A stretch of DNA of 64,000 nt from PRO6 sp035565775. Its GTDB lineage: Bacteria > Pseudomonadota > Alphaproteobacteria > Rhizobiales > Xanthobacteraceae. Shown in pieces: positions 1 through 10,218 of the stretch (within the stretch, counting starts at the first letter, position 1; every line of letters begins with the position of its first letter). The translations under genes were made by a program, and so were the position numbers. Location of the stretch: the NCBI GenBank assembly GCA_035565775.1, contig DATMRW010000027.1:186001-250000 (forward strand), given 5' to 3'. Under the pieces are notes generated by a model. That model was not told where the DNA came from and did not search any database. It worked only from the letters and a program-made list of their open reading frames with translations.

Positions 1-803
1 CGCTCGCCTACGGCACCAAGCTGGTTGGCGGCACCTCGCCGGGCAAGGGCGGCTCGACCCATCTCGGCCTGCCGGTGTTCGACACCGTCGGCGAGGCGCG
101 TGAGGCGACCGGGGCGGATGCCTCCGTGATCTACGTGCCGCCGCCAGGGGCAGCCGACGCGATTTGCGAGGCGATCGACGCCGAGATCCCGCTGATCGTC
201 TGCATCACCGAGGGCATCCCGGTGCTCGACATGGTTCGCGTCAAGCGTGCGCTTGCCGGCTCCAAGTCGCGCCTGATCGGGCCGAACTGCCCAGGCGTCG
301 TCACCGCCGGCGAATGCAAGATCGGCATCATGCCGGCCAACATCTTCAAGCCGGGCAATGTCGGCATCGTGTCGCGCTCCGGCACCCTGACCTACGAAGC
401 CGTGTTCCAGACCACCCGTGAAGGCCTCGGCCAGACCACGGCGGTCGGCATCGGCGGCGACCCGGTCAAGGGGACCGAGTTCATCGACGTGCTGGAAATG
501 TTCCTGGCCGACGAAAAGACCCATTCGATCGTCATGATCGGCGAAATCGGTGGTTCGGCCGAAGAAGACGCAGCCCAGTTCATCATGGACGAGGCCAAGC
601 GCGGCCGGATGAAGCCGATGGTTGGCTTCATTGCCGGTCGCACGGCGCCTCCGGGACGCCGCATGGGCCATGCGGGCGCCATCATTTCGGGCGGTAAGGG
701 CGATGCCGGATCCAAGATTGCAGCGATGGAGGCAGCCGGTATCACGGTCTCGCCGTCGCCTGCGCGGCTGGGAACAACCCTCGTCGAAAGACTGAAGGGC
801 TAA
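1..803 (+). CDS. sucD: Succinyl-CoA ligase, alpha subunit (5' partial)
   Basis: ADP/GDP-forming succinyl-CoA synthetase alpha subunit, which converts succinyl-CoA to succinate with substrate-level phosphorylation in the TCA cycle. The frame is open from base 3, and the residues before the first in-frame Met are typical of the family (YGTKLVGGTSPGKGG), so the gene begins upstream of the window and lacks roughly its first 30 residues. The CoA-binding fold leads into the ligase domain. The phosphohistidine loop is visible near the C-terminus as GRRMGHAGAIISGGKGDA. It precedes sucA in the same direction, as expected for a sucCD-sucAB TCA operon. Confidence 0.96.
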   Translation, partial: LAYGTKLVGGTSPGKGGSTHLGLPVFDTVGEAREATGADASVIYVPPPGAADAICEAIDAEIPLIVCITEGIPVLDMVRVKRALAGSKSRLIGPNCPGVVTAGECKIGIMPANIFKPGNVGIVSRSGTLTYEAVFQTTREGLGQTTAVGIGGDPVKGTEFIDVLEMFLADEKTHSIVMIGEIGGSAEEDAAQFIMDEAKRGRMKPMVGFIAGRTAPPGRRMGHAGAIISGGKGDAGSKIAAMEAAGITVSPSPARLGTTLVERLKG

Positions 804-853
804 TTCAGCGCTTGGTTCTTTTCATCGCGTTTATTTGTCCTATTTAAACCAAG

Positions 854-885
854 AGTGTGCCATGGGTAGATGCCGATGGCACACT
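854..885 (+). other. Hairpin between sucD and sucA
   Basis: Perfect 10-bp inverted repeat (AGTGTGCCAT / ATGGCACACT, 854-863 and 876-885) with a 12-nt loop. No run of T follows, so it is not a clear terminator. It may stabilise an mRNA end or attenuate readthrough between sucD and sucA. Confidence 0.45.
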
Positions 886-927
886 TCGTTGTATCTCCAC
901 GCGACGCTAAAGCAATCAGGACCGGAT

Positions 928-3885
928 ATGTCTCGCCAGGACGCGAATGCAGCTTTCGCCCTCACTTCCTTCCTTCAGGGGGCAAATGCGACTTATATCG
1001 ACGGAATATACGCCCGCTATGAACAAGACCCGACATCCGTCGATGCAGAGTGGCAGGCGTTCTTTAAGAGTCTGAAGGATGCTCCGGCCGATGTCGCCAG
1101 CAACGCGTCCGGGCCGAGCTGGGCCAGGCCGAGCTGGCCGGTCACGCCGCGCGACGAGCTGACCTCGGCGCTCGACGGCAACTGGCCGCAGATCGAGAAG
1201 GCGGTCGGCAACAAGCTTCAGGCCAAGGCACAGGCCGGCGGCGATCGCCTCAGCGAGGCCGATCTGCAGCAGGCGACGCGCGACTCCGTGCGCGCCTTGA
1301 TGCTGATCCGCGCCTACCGCATGCGCGGCCACTTCCACGCCAATCTCGACCCGCTCGGGATCGAGGGCCAGAAGGACCACGCCGAGCTCGACACCCGGAC
1401 CTATGGCTTCACCGACGCCGACCTCGATCGCAAGATTTTCATCGACAACGTCCTTGGTCTCGAATTCGCGACGCTGCGCGAGATCGTGGCGATCTGCGAG
1501 CGCACCTACTGCCAGACCGTCGGCGTCGAGTTCATGCACATCTCGGACCCGGCCCAGAAGGCCTGGATCCAGGAGCGCATCGAGGGGCCGGACAAGGAAA
1601 TCAGCTTCACCCCGGAAGGTCGCCGGGCGATCCTGATGAAGCTGGTCGAGGCCGAAGGCTTTGAAAAGTTCTGCGACGTCAAGTTCACCGGCACCAAGCG
1701 GTTCGGCCTTGACGGCGGCGAGGCATTGATCCCGGCGCTCGAGCAGATCATCAAGCGCGGCGGCAACCTCGGCATCAAGGAAATCGTGCTCGGCATGCCG
1801 CACCGCGGCCGCCTCAACGTCCTGACCCAGGTGATGGGCAAGCCGCACCGCGCGCTCTTCCACGAGTTCAAGGGCGGCTCGGCCAATCCGGACGAGGTCG
1901 AAGGCTCGGGCGACGTCAAGTACCACCTCGGTGCTTCTTCGGATCGCGAGTTCGATCAGAACAGCGTCCACCTGTCGCTCACCGCCAACCCGTCGCACCT
2001 CGAGATCGTCGATCCGGTGGTGCTCGGCAAGGTCCGCGCCAAGCAGGACCAGCATGGTGATCCGCCGGATCAGCGCATCTCGGTGCTGCCGCTGCTGCTG
2101 CACGGCGACGCGGCCTTCGCCGGCCAGGGCGTCGTTGCCGAATGTCTCGGCCTGTCCGACCTGAAGGGCTACCGCACCGGCGGTTCGATCCACTTCATCG
2201 TCAACAACCAGATCGGCTTCACCACCTATCCGCGTTACTCGCGCTCCTCGCCCTATCCGTCGGATGTGGCGAAGATGATCGATGCGCCGATTTTCCACGT
2301 CAACGGCGACGACCCCGAAGCGGTCGTGTTTGCAGCCAAGGTCGCGATCGAATTCCGGCAGAAGTTCCACAAGCCGGTCGTCATCGACATGTTCTGCTAC
2401 CGCCGTCACGGCCACAACGAAGGCGACGAGCCCTCGTTCACCCAGCCGTTGATGTACAAGAAGATCGCCGGCCATCCGACGACGCTCGAGCTCTATTCCC
2501 AGCGCCTGATCAACGACGGTGTGATCACGCAGGGCGAGATCGACAAGGCCAAGGCCGACTGGCGTGCGCGTCTTGATGCCGAATACGAAGCGGGTACCAG
2601 CTACAAGCCGAACAAGGCCGACTGGCTCGACGGCAAGTGGGCGGGCCTGACCCATTCGAGCAACGAGGACGATCCGCGCCGCGGCGTGACCGGCGTCGAT
2701 ATCGATGTTCTGAAGGACATCGGCGACAAGATCACGACGATGCCGGAGAGCCTGCGCGTGCACCGCACCGTGCGCCGCTTCCTCGACAATCGCGCCAAGG
2801 CGATTGCGACCGGCGAGGGCATCGACTGGGCGACCGCGGAAGCGCTGGCGTTCTGCACCGTGCTCAAGGAAGGCCATCGCGTGCGCCTGTCCGGGCAGGA
2901 CTGCGAGCGCGGCACCTTCTCGCAGCGTCACTCGGTGATCATCGATCAGGAAGACGAGAGCCGTTACACCCCGTTCAACCATCTCGGCGGCGAGCAGGGG
3001 CACTATGAAGTGCTCAACTCGATGCTGTCGGAAGAGGCGGTGCTCGGCTTCGAATACGGCTACTCGCTCGCGGAGCCCAATGCGCTCACGCTGTGGGAAG
3101 CGCAGTTCGGCGACTTCGCCAACGGCGCGCAGGTCGTGTTCGACCAGTTCATCTCGTCGGCCGAACGCAAGTGGCTGCGCATGTCGGGCCTCGTCTGCCT
3201 GCTGCCGCACGGCTATGAGGGGCAGGGCCCGGAGCACTCGTCCGCGCGTCTGGAGCGTTACCTCCAGATGTGCGCCGAGGACAACATGCAGGTCGCCTAC
3301 CCGACCACTCCGGCGAACTACTTCCACGTCCTGCGCCGTCAGATGCGCCGCGACTTCCGCAAGCCGCTGATCCTGATGACGCCGAAGTCGCTGCTGCGCC
3401 ACAAGCGCTGCGTGTCGACGCTCGAGCAGCTCGGCGACGATTCCACGTTCCACCGCGTGCTGCGTGACGATGCGGTCACCCAGGCCGACGCCGTCACCAA
3501 GCTGGTGGCGCCGGAGAAGATCCGCCGCGTCGTGATCTGCACCGGCAAGGTCTATTACGACCTGTACGAAGAGCGTGAGAAGCGCGGCATCGACGACATC
3601 TACCTGCTGCGCATCGAGCAGCTCTATCCGGTGCCGCTCAAGACGCTGGTGCAGGAGCTCGAGGCGTTCCGGCATGCCGAGTTCGTCTGGTGTCAGGAAG
3701 AGCCGCGCAACATGGGCGCATGGCACTTCATCGAGCCGTATCTGGAGTGGGTGTTCAATCAGATCGGCGCCACCCACAAGCGGCCGCGCTACGCTGGACG
3801 TTCGGCTTCCGCCGCAACGGCCACGGGCCTGATGTCGAAGCACCTGGAGCAGCTCAAGGCGTTCCTCGACGAGGCCCTCGGCTAA
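928..3885 (+). CDS. sucA: 2-oxoglutarate dehydrogenase E1 component
   Basis: Thiamine-diphosphate-dependent E1 subunit of the 2-oxoglutarate dehydrogenase complex; it decarboxylates 2-oxoglutarate and reductively succinylates the lipoyl group of SucB. The 985-residue length fits the family. The N-terminal E2-binding segment (SFLQGANATYIDGIYARYEQDP) is intact, and the HRGRLNVL and NNQIGFTT motifs and the C-terminal transketolase-like pyrimidine domain (GYSLAEPNALTLWEAQFGDF) are recognisable. I use the ATG at 928, which gives the conserved N-terminus MSRQDANAAF; an in-frame start at 835 would add residues that do not look conserved. It lies between sucD and sucB. Confidence 0.97.
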   Translation: MSRQDANAAFALTSFLQGANATYIDGIYARYEQDPTSVDAEWQAFFKSLKDAPADVASNASGPSWARPSWPVTPRDELTSALDGNWPQIEKAVGNKLQAKAQAGGDRLSEADLQQATRDSVRALMLIRAYRMRGHFHANLDPLGIEGQKDHAELDTRTYGFTDADLDRKIFIDNVLGLEFATLREIVAICERTYCQTVGVEFMHISDPAQKAWIQERIEGPDKEISFTPEGRRAILMKLVEAEGFEKFCDVKFTGTKRFGLDGGEALIPALEQIIKRGGNLGIKEIVLGMPHRGRLNVLTQVMGKPHRALFHEFKGGSANPDEVEGSGDVKYHLGASSDREFDQNSVHLSLTANPSHLEIVDPVVLGKVRAKQDQHGDPPDQRISVLPLLLHGDAAFAGQGVVAECLGLSDLKGYRTGGSIHFIVNNQIGFTTYPRYSRSSPYPSDVAKMIDAPIFHVNGDDPEAVVFAAKVAIEFRQKFHKPVVIDMFCYRRHGHNEGDEPSFTQPLMYKKIAGHPTTLELYSQRLINDGVITQGEIDKAKADWRARLDAEYEAGTSYKPNKADWLDGKWAGLTHSSNEDDPRRGVTGVDIDVLKDIGDKITTMPESLRVHRTVRRFLDNRAKAIATGEGIDWATAEALAFCTVLKEGHRVRLSGQDCERGTFSQRHSVIIDQEDESRYTPFNHLGGEQGHYEVLNSMLSEEAVLGFEYGYSLAEPNALTLWEAQFGDFANGAQVVFDQFISSAERKWLRMSGLVCLLPHGYEGQGPEHSSARLERYLQMCAEDNMQVAYPTTPANYFHVLRRQMRRDFRKPLILMTPKSLLRHKRCVSTLEQLGDDSTFHRVLRDDAVTQADAVTKLVAPEKIRRVVICTGKVYYDLYEEREKRGIDDIYLLRIEQLYPVPLKTLVQELEAFRHAEFVWCQEEPRNMGAWHFIEPYLEWVFNQIGATHKRPRYAGRSASAATATGLMSKHLEQLKAFLDEALG

Positions 3886-3970
3886 TCCATCAATTCCCAG
3901 GTGCCGCGGCAGAGAAGCGGCACCTGCTTCAATCCTGTTCAGATCTGCATCGGACTCTGAGGAAAGTAAG

Positions 3971-5194
3971 ATGACCGAAATTCGCGTTCCCACGCTCGGG
4001 GAGTCCGTCACCGAGGCCACCATCGGCCGTTGGTTCAAGAAGGCTGGCGAGGCTGTTGCTGTCGACGAGCCGTTGGTTGAGCTTGAAACCGACAAGGTGA
4101 CGATCGAAGTACCGGCCCCGGCGGCTGGCACCCTGTCTGAAATTGTCGCCAAGGATGGCGAGACCGTCGCCGTCGGCGCGCTGCTCGGCCAGATCGCCGA
4201 AGGCGCTGCCGGCGCCAAGCCGGCTCCGGCCGCGGCTCCCGCCAAGGCCGCCCCCGCCGCGCAGCCGGCGCCGCAGAAGGTCGCCGCAGCCGATGCGCCG
4301 CTCGCGCCGTCGGTCCGCAAGCTCTCGGAGGAAAGCGGCATCGACGCTTCCACCGTTCCCGGCACCGGCAAGGATGGCCGCGTGACCAAGGGCGACATGC
4401 TGGCCGTGATCGAGGCCGCCGCGTCCGCGCCGACCCCGGTGAGCCAGCCGGCCGCCGCGGTGCAGGTTCGCGCGCCGTCGCCGGCGAGCGACGCCGCCCG
4501 CGAAGAGCGCGTGAAGATGACGCGCCTGCGCCAGACCATCGCGCGCCGTCTCAAGGACGTGCAGAACACCGCCGCCATGCTCACGACCTTCAATGAGGTC
4601 GACATGAGCCACCTGATGGCGATGCGGTCGCAGTACAAGGATCTGTTCGAAAAGAAGCACGGCGCCAAGCTCGGCTTCATGGGCTTCTTCGTGCGCGCCT
4701 GCGTTCAGGCGCTGAAGGAGATCCCGGCGGTCAACGCCGAGATCGACGGCACCGACCTGATCTACAAGAACTACTACCACGTCGGCGTCGCGGTCGGCAC
4801 CGACAAGGGCCTCGTCGTGCCGGTGGTGCGCGACTGCGATCAGAAGTCGATCGCCGACATCGAGAAGTCGATCGTCGACTTCGGCCGCCGCGCCCGCGAC
4901 GGTCAGCTCAAGATCGACGAAATGCAGGGCGGCACCTTCACCATCTCCAACGGTGGCGTGTATGGCTCGCTGATGTCGACCCCGATCCTCAACGCGCCGC
5001 AGTCCGGCATTCTTGGCATGCACAAGATTCAGGAGCGCCCGGTCGTCGTCGGCGGCAAGATCGAAATCCGTCCGATGATGTATCTCGCGCTGTCCTACGA
5101 TCACCGCGTGATCGACGGCAAGGAAGCGGTGACCTTCCTCGTCCGCGTGAAGGAAAACCTCGAGGATCCGGCGCGTCTCGTTCTGGACCTGTGA
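3971..5194 (+). CDS. sucB: Dihydrolipoyllysine succinyltransferase (E2 of 2-OGDH)
   Basis: E2 core of the 2-oxoglutarate dehydrogenase complex, which transfers the succinyl group from lipoamide to CoA. Domains in order: an N-terminal lipoyl domain with the lipoylated lysine in ELETDKVTIEV (about residue 43), an Ala/Pro-rich linker, a peripheral subunit-binding domain (PLAPSVRKLSEESGID), a second linker and the catalytic acyltransferase domain ending in the active-site motif SYDHRVIDGKEAV. Length is 407 residues, normal for SucB. A strong GAGGAAAG ribosome-binding site precedes the ATG, 85 bp after sucA. Confidence 0.97.
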   Translation: MTEIRVPTLGESVTEATIGRWFKKAGEAVAVDEPLVELETDKVTIEVPAPAAGTLSEIVAKDGETVAVGALLGQIAEGAAGAKPAPAAAPAKAAPAAQPAPQKVAAADAPLAPSVRKLSEESGIDASTVPGTGKDGRVTKGDMLAVIEAAASAPTPVSQPAAAVQVRAPSPASDAAREERVKMTRLRQTIARRLKDVQNTAAMLTTFNEVDMSHLMAMRSQYKDLFEKKHGAKLGFMGFFVRACVQALKEIPAVNAEIDGTDLIYKNYYHVGVAVGTDKGLVVPVVRDCDQKSIADIEKSIVDFGRRARDGQLKIDEMQGGTFTISNGGVYGSLMSTPILNAPQSGILGMHKIQERPVVVGGKIEIRPMMYLALSYDHRVIDGKEAVTFLVRVKENLEDPARLVLDL

Positions 5195-5201
5195 GATCGG
5201 C

Positions 5202-5224
5202 AGGGCTGGCTTCGGCCAGCCCTT
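5202..5224 (+). terminator. Stem-loop after sucB
   Basis: Nine-bp perfect stem AGGGCTGGC / GCCAGCCCT closed by a TTCG tetraloop, 8 bp after the sucB stop. The following tract (TCCATTT) is only moderately T-rich, so termination may be partial, leaving the SDR gene partly co-transcribed. Confidence 0.6.
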
Positions 5225-5399
5225 CCATTTAGTCGGCTAGTCGACCCTTGGCGTCCGGGTGGTTTTTGAGGCGCTCGCAAGCGACGATGAGAAAGCGGCC
5301 AGCGGCCAAAGCGGCAGCTTGCCGGCACACCGCGCCCGTGACGTGATTGGCATCTGCGGGCATTCTGCGCCGCCAGCGCGGCGCTCGAATCGAGAGGGC

Positions 5400-6170
5400 A
5401 TGCTCGTGGGGCAGAGTTCGGAGCGGGAAGATCGCGTAGTCGTCATCACCGGCGGCAGCCGTGGCATCGGGCGGGCGACGGCGATCGCCGCGGCAAAGGC
5501 CGGCTGGCGCGTCTGCCTCGGCTATGTCAGCAATGAAGCGGCCGCGCGCGACACCGTTGCGGCGATCGAGCGCGCCGGCGGCAAGGCGCTGGCGGTGCGT
5601 TGCGACGTTGCCGCCGAGGCCGACATTCTCGCGCTGTTTGCGGCGGCTGACGGTTTCGGCAAGCTGGGCGCGCTCGTCAACAATGCCGGCGTGGTCGGCA
5701 CCACCTCGCGCCTCGACGAAATGAGCGCCGAGCGCATCGAGCGCATGATGCGGATCAACGTCACCGGCAGCTTTCTCTGCGCCCGCGAGGCCGTGAAGCG
5801 GATGTCGACCCGCCACGGCGGGCAGGGCGGCGTGATCGTCAATCTCTCGTCGGTCGCGGCGCTGCTCGGTTCGCCCGGCGTCTATGTCGACTATGCTGCC
5901 TCCAAGGGCGCGATCGATACTCTGACCAAGGGCCTTGCCCACGAGGTCGCCGCCGAAGGCATCCGCGTCGTCGGCGTGCGGCCGGGCCTGATCGATACCG
6001 ACATTCACGCCAGCGGCGGGGATGCCGACCGTCCGCACCGGCTCGCCAAGACCGTGCCGATGCAGCGCGTCGGCACGGCGGAGGAAGTGGCCGAGGGCAT
6101 CGTCTGGCTGATGTCGGATGCGGCGTCCTATGTCACCGGCACAGCGCTGGATGTGGCGGGCGGGCGCTGA
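5400..6170 (+). CDS. SDR-family NAD(P)-dependent oxidoreductase
   Basis: Classical short-chain dehydrogenase/reductase of about 256 residues. The Rossmann cofactor motif is VITGGSRGIGRAT near the N-terminus, followed by the NNAG motif, the catalytic Ser in NLSSVAALLGS and the YAASKGA motif with catalytic Tyr and Lys. I prefer the ATG at 5400, preceded by GAGAGG; an open frame reaching back to 5259 lacks family similarity. It sits between sucB and lpdA, a position often occupied by such a gene in Bradyrhizobium relatives. Substrate unknown; nothing shows that it acts in the 2-OGDH complex. Confidence 0.85.
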   Translation: MLVGQSSEREDRVVVITGGSRGIGRATAIAAAKAGWRVCLGYVSNEAAARDTVAAIERAGGKALAVRCDVAAEADILALFAAADGFGKLGALVNNAGVVGTTSRLDEMSAERIERMMRINVTGSFLCAREAVKRMSTRHGGQGGVIVNLSSVAALLGSPGVYVDYAASKGAIDTLTKGLAHEVAAEGIRVVGVRPGLIDTDIHASGGDADRPHRLAKTVPMQRVGTAEEVAEGIVWLMSDAASYVTGTALDVAGGR

Positions 6171-6316
6171 CGGGAAAAGTTTGGCGGCATGCGGATGTGA
6201 CCGGATGCCGCTGGAAAGTTCACTGCAAACAGCGATCCGCTTCACGATCTGAGCAAAATCGTCGTGGATCTGATCGTTCGGAATCGCGCTGGGGCGCACA
6301 TTAAGGATCAAGGACT

Positions 6317-7720
<1,404 letters not shown>

Positions 7721-7737
7721 AGCGCAAGCGATTTCAG

Positions 7738-7764
7738 TCCGGTTCCGGCGCTGCCGGAACCGGA
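7738..7764 (+). terminator. Strong stem-loop after lpdA
   Basis: Perfect 12-bp stem (TCCGGTTCCGGC / GCCGGAACCGGA) with a 3-nt loop, 18 bp past the lpdA stop. A short T5 run follows 14 nt later rather than directly, so it may be a terminator or an mRNA 3'-end stabiliser. Confidence 0.6.
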
Positions 7765-7871
7765 GGGACCGCTCGCGATTTTTCATGAGCCGGTCTGCCG
7801 AAATCCTGACGAAGTTGGCAGGGCGGAGCCGGGGCGGCTGCCGCCCTGCTGGTTTTTCGGGAGGTGACGCG

Positions 7872-8423
7872 TTGTCGGCACGCAGGACCAGATTGCTGCA
7901 TTCCCACCTGCTCAAGCCCGTGTGGTTTGTGCTGGCGATCGCCTTCATCGTCGAGGCCTGGCTATGGGACCGGCTGCAGCCGGTGGTGGCGCGGCTGGTC
8001 GCGGCCATCCCGCTGAAGGCGATCAAGGCATGGCTGACGGAACAGATCGAGAGCCTGTCTCCGGTCTTGACGCTGATGGTGTTCATCGTCCCGGTTGTGG
8101 TGTTGTTTCCGTTCAAGGTCGCCGGCGTCTGGCTATTGATGCGCGGCCACTGGCTCGGCGCGGCGGGCGTCATCGTCATGGCCAAGCTGGTCGGCGTCGG
8201 CGTCGCCGCCTTCATCTTCGACACCACGCGGCCGAAACTGCTGCAGATGGTGTGGTTCAAACGCCTCTATGATCTGGTGATACTGGTGCGTGACTGGGCG
8301 CATGCCCTGGTGGAACCCGCCAAGCAGCGCATCCTGGCGATGATCCGCAGCGAGGGCGGTCCGGTTCGGAGGTTCTTCGCCGTGATGCAGCGGTTCCGCC
8401 GCCGCGTGCAGGACGCGCAATAA
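7872..8423 (+). CDS. Small inner-membrane protein, unknown function
   Basis: I do not recognise a named family. The protein is about 183 residues with two clear hydrophobic segments (around PVWFVLAIAFIVEAWLW and LTLMVFIVPVVVLFPFKV), then a third weaker one (AAGVIVMAKLVGVGVAAFIF) and a basic cytoplasmic-looking C-terminal tail. I use the TTG at 7872 because GGGAGGTGA lies directly before it; an ATG at 7785 in the same frame has no well-placed ribosome-binding site. It follows lpdA after a hairpin and may be transcribed separately. The function is not inferable from sequence. Confidence 0.65.
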   Translation: MSARRTRLLHSHLLKPVWFVLAIAFIVEAWLWDRLQPVVARLVAAIPLKAIKAWLTEQIESLSPVLTLMVFIVPVVVLFPFKVAGVWLLMRGHWLGAAGVIVMAKLVGVGVAAFIFDTTRPKLLQMVWFKRLYDLVILVRDWAHALVEPAKQRILAMIRSEGGPVRRFFAVMQRFRRRVQDAQ

Positions 8424-8457
8424 ATTTGCGGCGCCCTGCCTGAGCGGTTGTCTGCCG

Positions 8458-9048
8458 CTACATCAGATGCACGGCGTGCGGGGCAAAGATGCCGATCGCG
8501 GTCATCCCGATCCCGACCAGCAGCAGCCCGCCGGAAATCCAGGCCAGCACGATCATGCTGGTGATGATCGAGGCGGAAGCGAGCACGATCGCGATCTGGA
8601 ACGCCGCCGAGGCCAGCTCGAAATGGTGATATTTTGCGAGCGACAGGTCGCGCTTGGCTTCGGCCTGCTTGGCGCGCTCGACGAGCTGCTTGCGCCCTTC
8701 GCCGGTCGAGGGCTCGTCCTCGTAGCGCGCGACGGTGCCCTGCCAGCCCTCGATGCGCTTGGCGAAGGCCGCCTTGGCTGCCGGGTCGGCGGTCAGGTCG
8801 GCTTGCACCTGCAACTGCTCGGCGGCGGTTTTCAGCGTGGTCTGGCGGATGCTTTTGGCTTGAAAGAATGCCCAGAGATTGGCCGCGGCGACGTTTTCGC
8901 TGATCGAGTCGGTCTGGGCGGCCTTGCCGAAGGTCTCCGACAGCGCAAGGCAGAGCGCGATGACGGCGATCAGAAGGGCGATTGATTTGTTGGAGGCGGA
9001 GGCGTGGTCGGCGTGCTCGGCATGTTCCATGCTTTCGTGAGCGCTCAT
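8458..9048 (-). CDS. DUF4337-family membrane protein
   Basis: Protein of 196 residues resembling DUF4337. A His-rich polar start (MSAHESMEHAEHADHA) precedes a transmembrane helix (SIALLIAVIALCLALS), then a charged helical domain of about 100 residues and two C-terminal hydrophobic helices (FQIAIVLASASIITSMIVLAW and GGLLLVGIGMTAIGIF). Function unknown. It is transcribed opposite to the preceding membrane-protein gene, and the two genes converge with a 34-bp gap. AGGA lies at a suitable distance before the ATG. Confidence 0.75.
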   Translation of the reverse strand: MSAHESMEHAEHADHASASNKSIALLIAVIALCLALSETFGKAAQTDSISENVAAANLWAFFQAKSIRQTTLKTAAEQLQVQADLTADPAAKAAFAKRIEGWQGTVARYEDEPSTGEGRKQLVERAKQAEAKRDLSLAKYHHFELASAAFQIAIVLASASIITSMIVLAWISGGLLLVGIGMTAIGIFAPHAVHLM

Positions 9049-9150
9049 CGGTAGGGATCCTGGTTGCCGCAGTTGTTAGACGGACCTTGGAGTCGCGCGG
9101 GGAACCGGCTGCGTTCGCCGCGCGGGCACGTTTTATTGTGCAGTGCGATC

Positions 9151-10158
9151 CTACGCGCGCGGATGGGCGCTCTGATAGACCTCGAGCAGCCGCTCGCTAT
9201 CGATTCCGGTGTAAATCTGGGTGGTGGAAAGCGAGGCGTGGCCCAGGAGCTCCTGGATCGCCCGCAGGTCGCCGCCGCGGCCGAGCAGATGCGTCGCGAA
9301 GGAGTGCCGCAGCGCGTGCGGCGTGGCGCTGTCCGGGAGCCCCAGCGCGCCGCGCAGCCGCTCCATCGTGAGCTGGATGATCCGGGCGCGCAGCGGCCCG
9401 CCGCGCGCGCCGACGAACAGCGGCCCCTCCGGCGGCAGGTGATGCGGGCACGCCCGCACATAATCGGCGATCAGCTCCAGCACGTTGCGCAGCACCGGCA
9501 CCATGCGGGTCTTGTTGCCCTTGCCGGTGACGACGATGACGTCGCCTTCGCCCGGCGCGGGGACATCGTGGCGCTTGAGGCCCAGCGCTTCGGAAATGCG
9601 CAGGCCGGAGCCGTAGAGCAGCGCCATCACCGCCGCGTCGCGGGTCCAGATCCACGGTTCGCGATCCTCGCCCGCGCGTAGATCCGGATCGACCATGCGC
9701 TTGGCCGGCGCGGCATGGATCGGCTTCGGCAGGCTTTTGCGGATTTTGGGCGCCCGCACGGCGGCGAGCGCGCCGAGCTTGCCTTTGCCTTCGCGTTCGA
9801 GAAACCGCCCGAACGAGCGCAGGCCTGCAAGGGCGCGCATCAGGGAGCGGCCCTCGATGCCCTCGCCGCGCCGCGCCGCCATGAAGGCGCGGACATCGCT
9901 GATCTCAAGCGCCGCAAAATGTGTCAGCGCCGGTCGCACGCCGTTGTGCGAGGTCAGAAAATCAAAGAACTGCCGCAGGTCCCGACCATAGGCCTCGACT
10001 GTCTTCGGCGACAGCCGCCGTTCGGTGCGCAGATGCGCGAGCCATTTCATCATCTCGGCGGCGAGATCGTCCGCGGCGCGAATCGGCAGGAGCGCCTCGG
10101 CCTCGATGGCGGGCTGGCCGGCATGGGCGGCACTCTTCCTGGCGGCGGGTTTAGCCAT
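9151..10158 (-). CDS. xerC: Site-specific tyrosine recombinase XerC
   Basis: Tyrosine recombinase that, with XerD, resolves chromosome dimers at dif. The N-terminal SAM-like DNA-binding domain (WLAHLRTERRLSPKTVEAYGRDLRQFFDFL) leads to the catalytic domain. The catalytic Arg is in YGSGLRISEALGL, Lys in VTGKGNKTRMVPVL, the HxxR box is HALRHSFATHLL, and the nucleophile Tyr lies in LGHASLSTTQIYTGID. Length 335 includes a slightly long N-terminus. It is divergent from priA with about 60 bp between the starts, an arrangement seen in related Hyphomicrobiales. The next-best alternative is XerD, but the priA neighbourhood favours XerC. Confidence 0.9.
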   Translation of the reverse strand: MAKPAARKSAAHAGQPAIEAEALLPIRAADDLAAEMMKWLAHLRTERRLSPKTVEAYGRDLRQFFDFLTSHNGVRPALTHFAALEISDVRAFMAARRGEGIEGRSLMRALAGLRSFGRFLEREGKGKLGALAAVRAPKIRKSLPKPIHAAPAKRMVDPDLRAGEDREPWIWTRDAAVMALLYGSGLRISEALGLKRHDVPAPGEGDVIVVTGKGNKTRMVPVLRNVLELIADYVRACPHHLPPEGPLFVGARGGPLRARIIQLTMERLRGALGLPDSATPHALRHSFATHLLGRGGDLRAIQELLGHASLSTTQIYTGIDSERLLEVYQSAHPRA

Positions 10159-10218
10159 CTTTGGTCCGATGCTTGACAGAAGCGCGTTTATCGCACCCTT
10201 TCCCTTGCCTCACCCTTA

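Noticed and set aside
916..4680. A 1254-codon open frame antisense to sucA and sucB
   Set aside because: High-GC shadow frame; the opposite strand encodes two intact, motif-complete enzymes.
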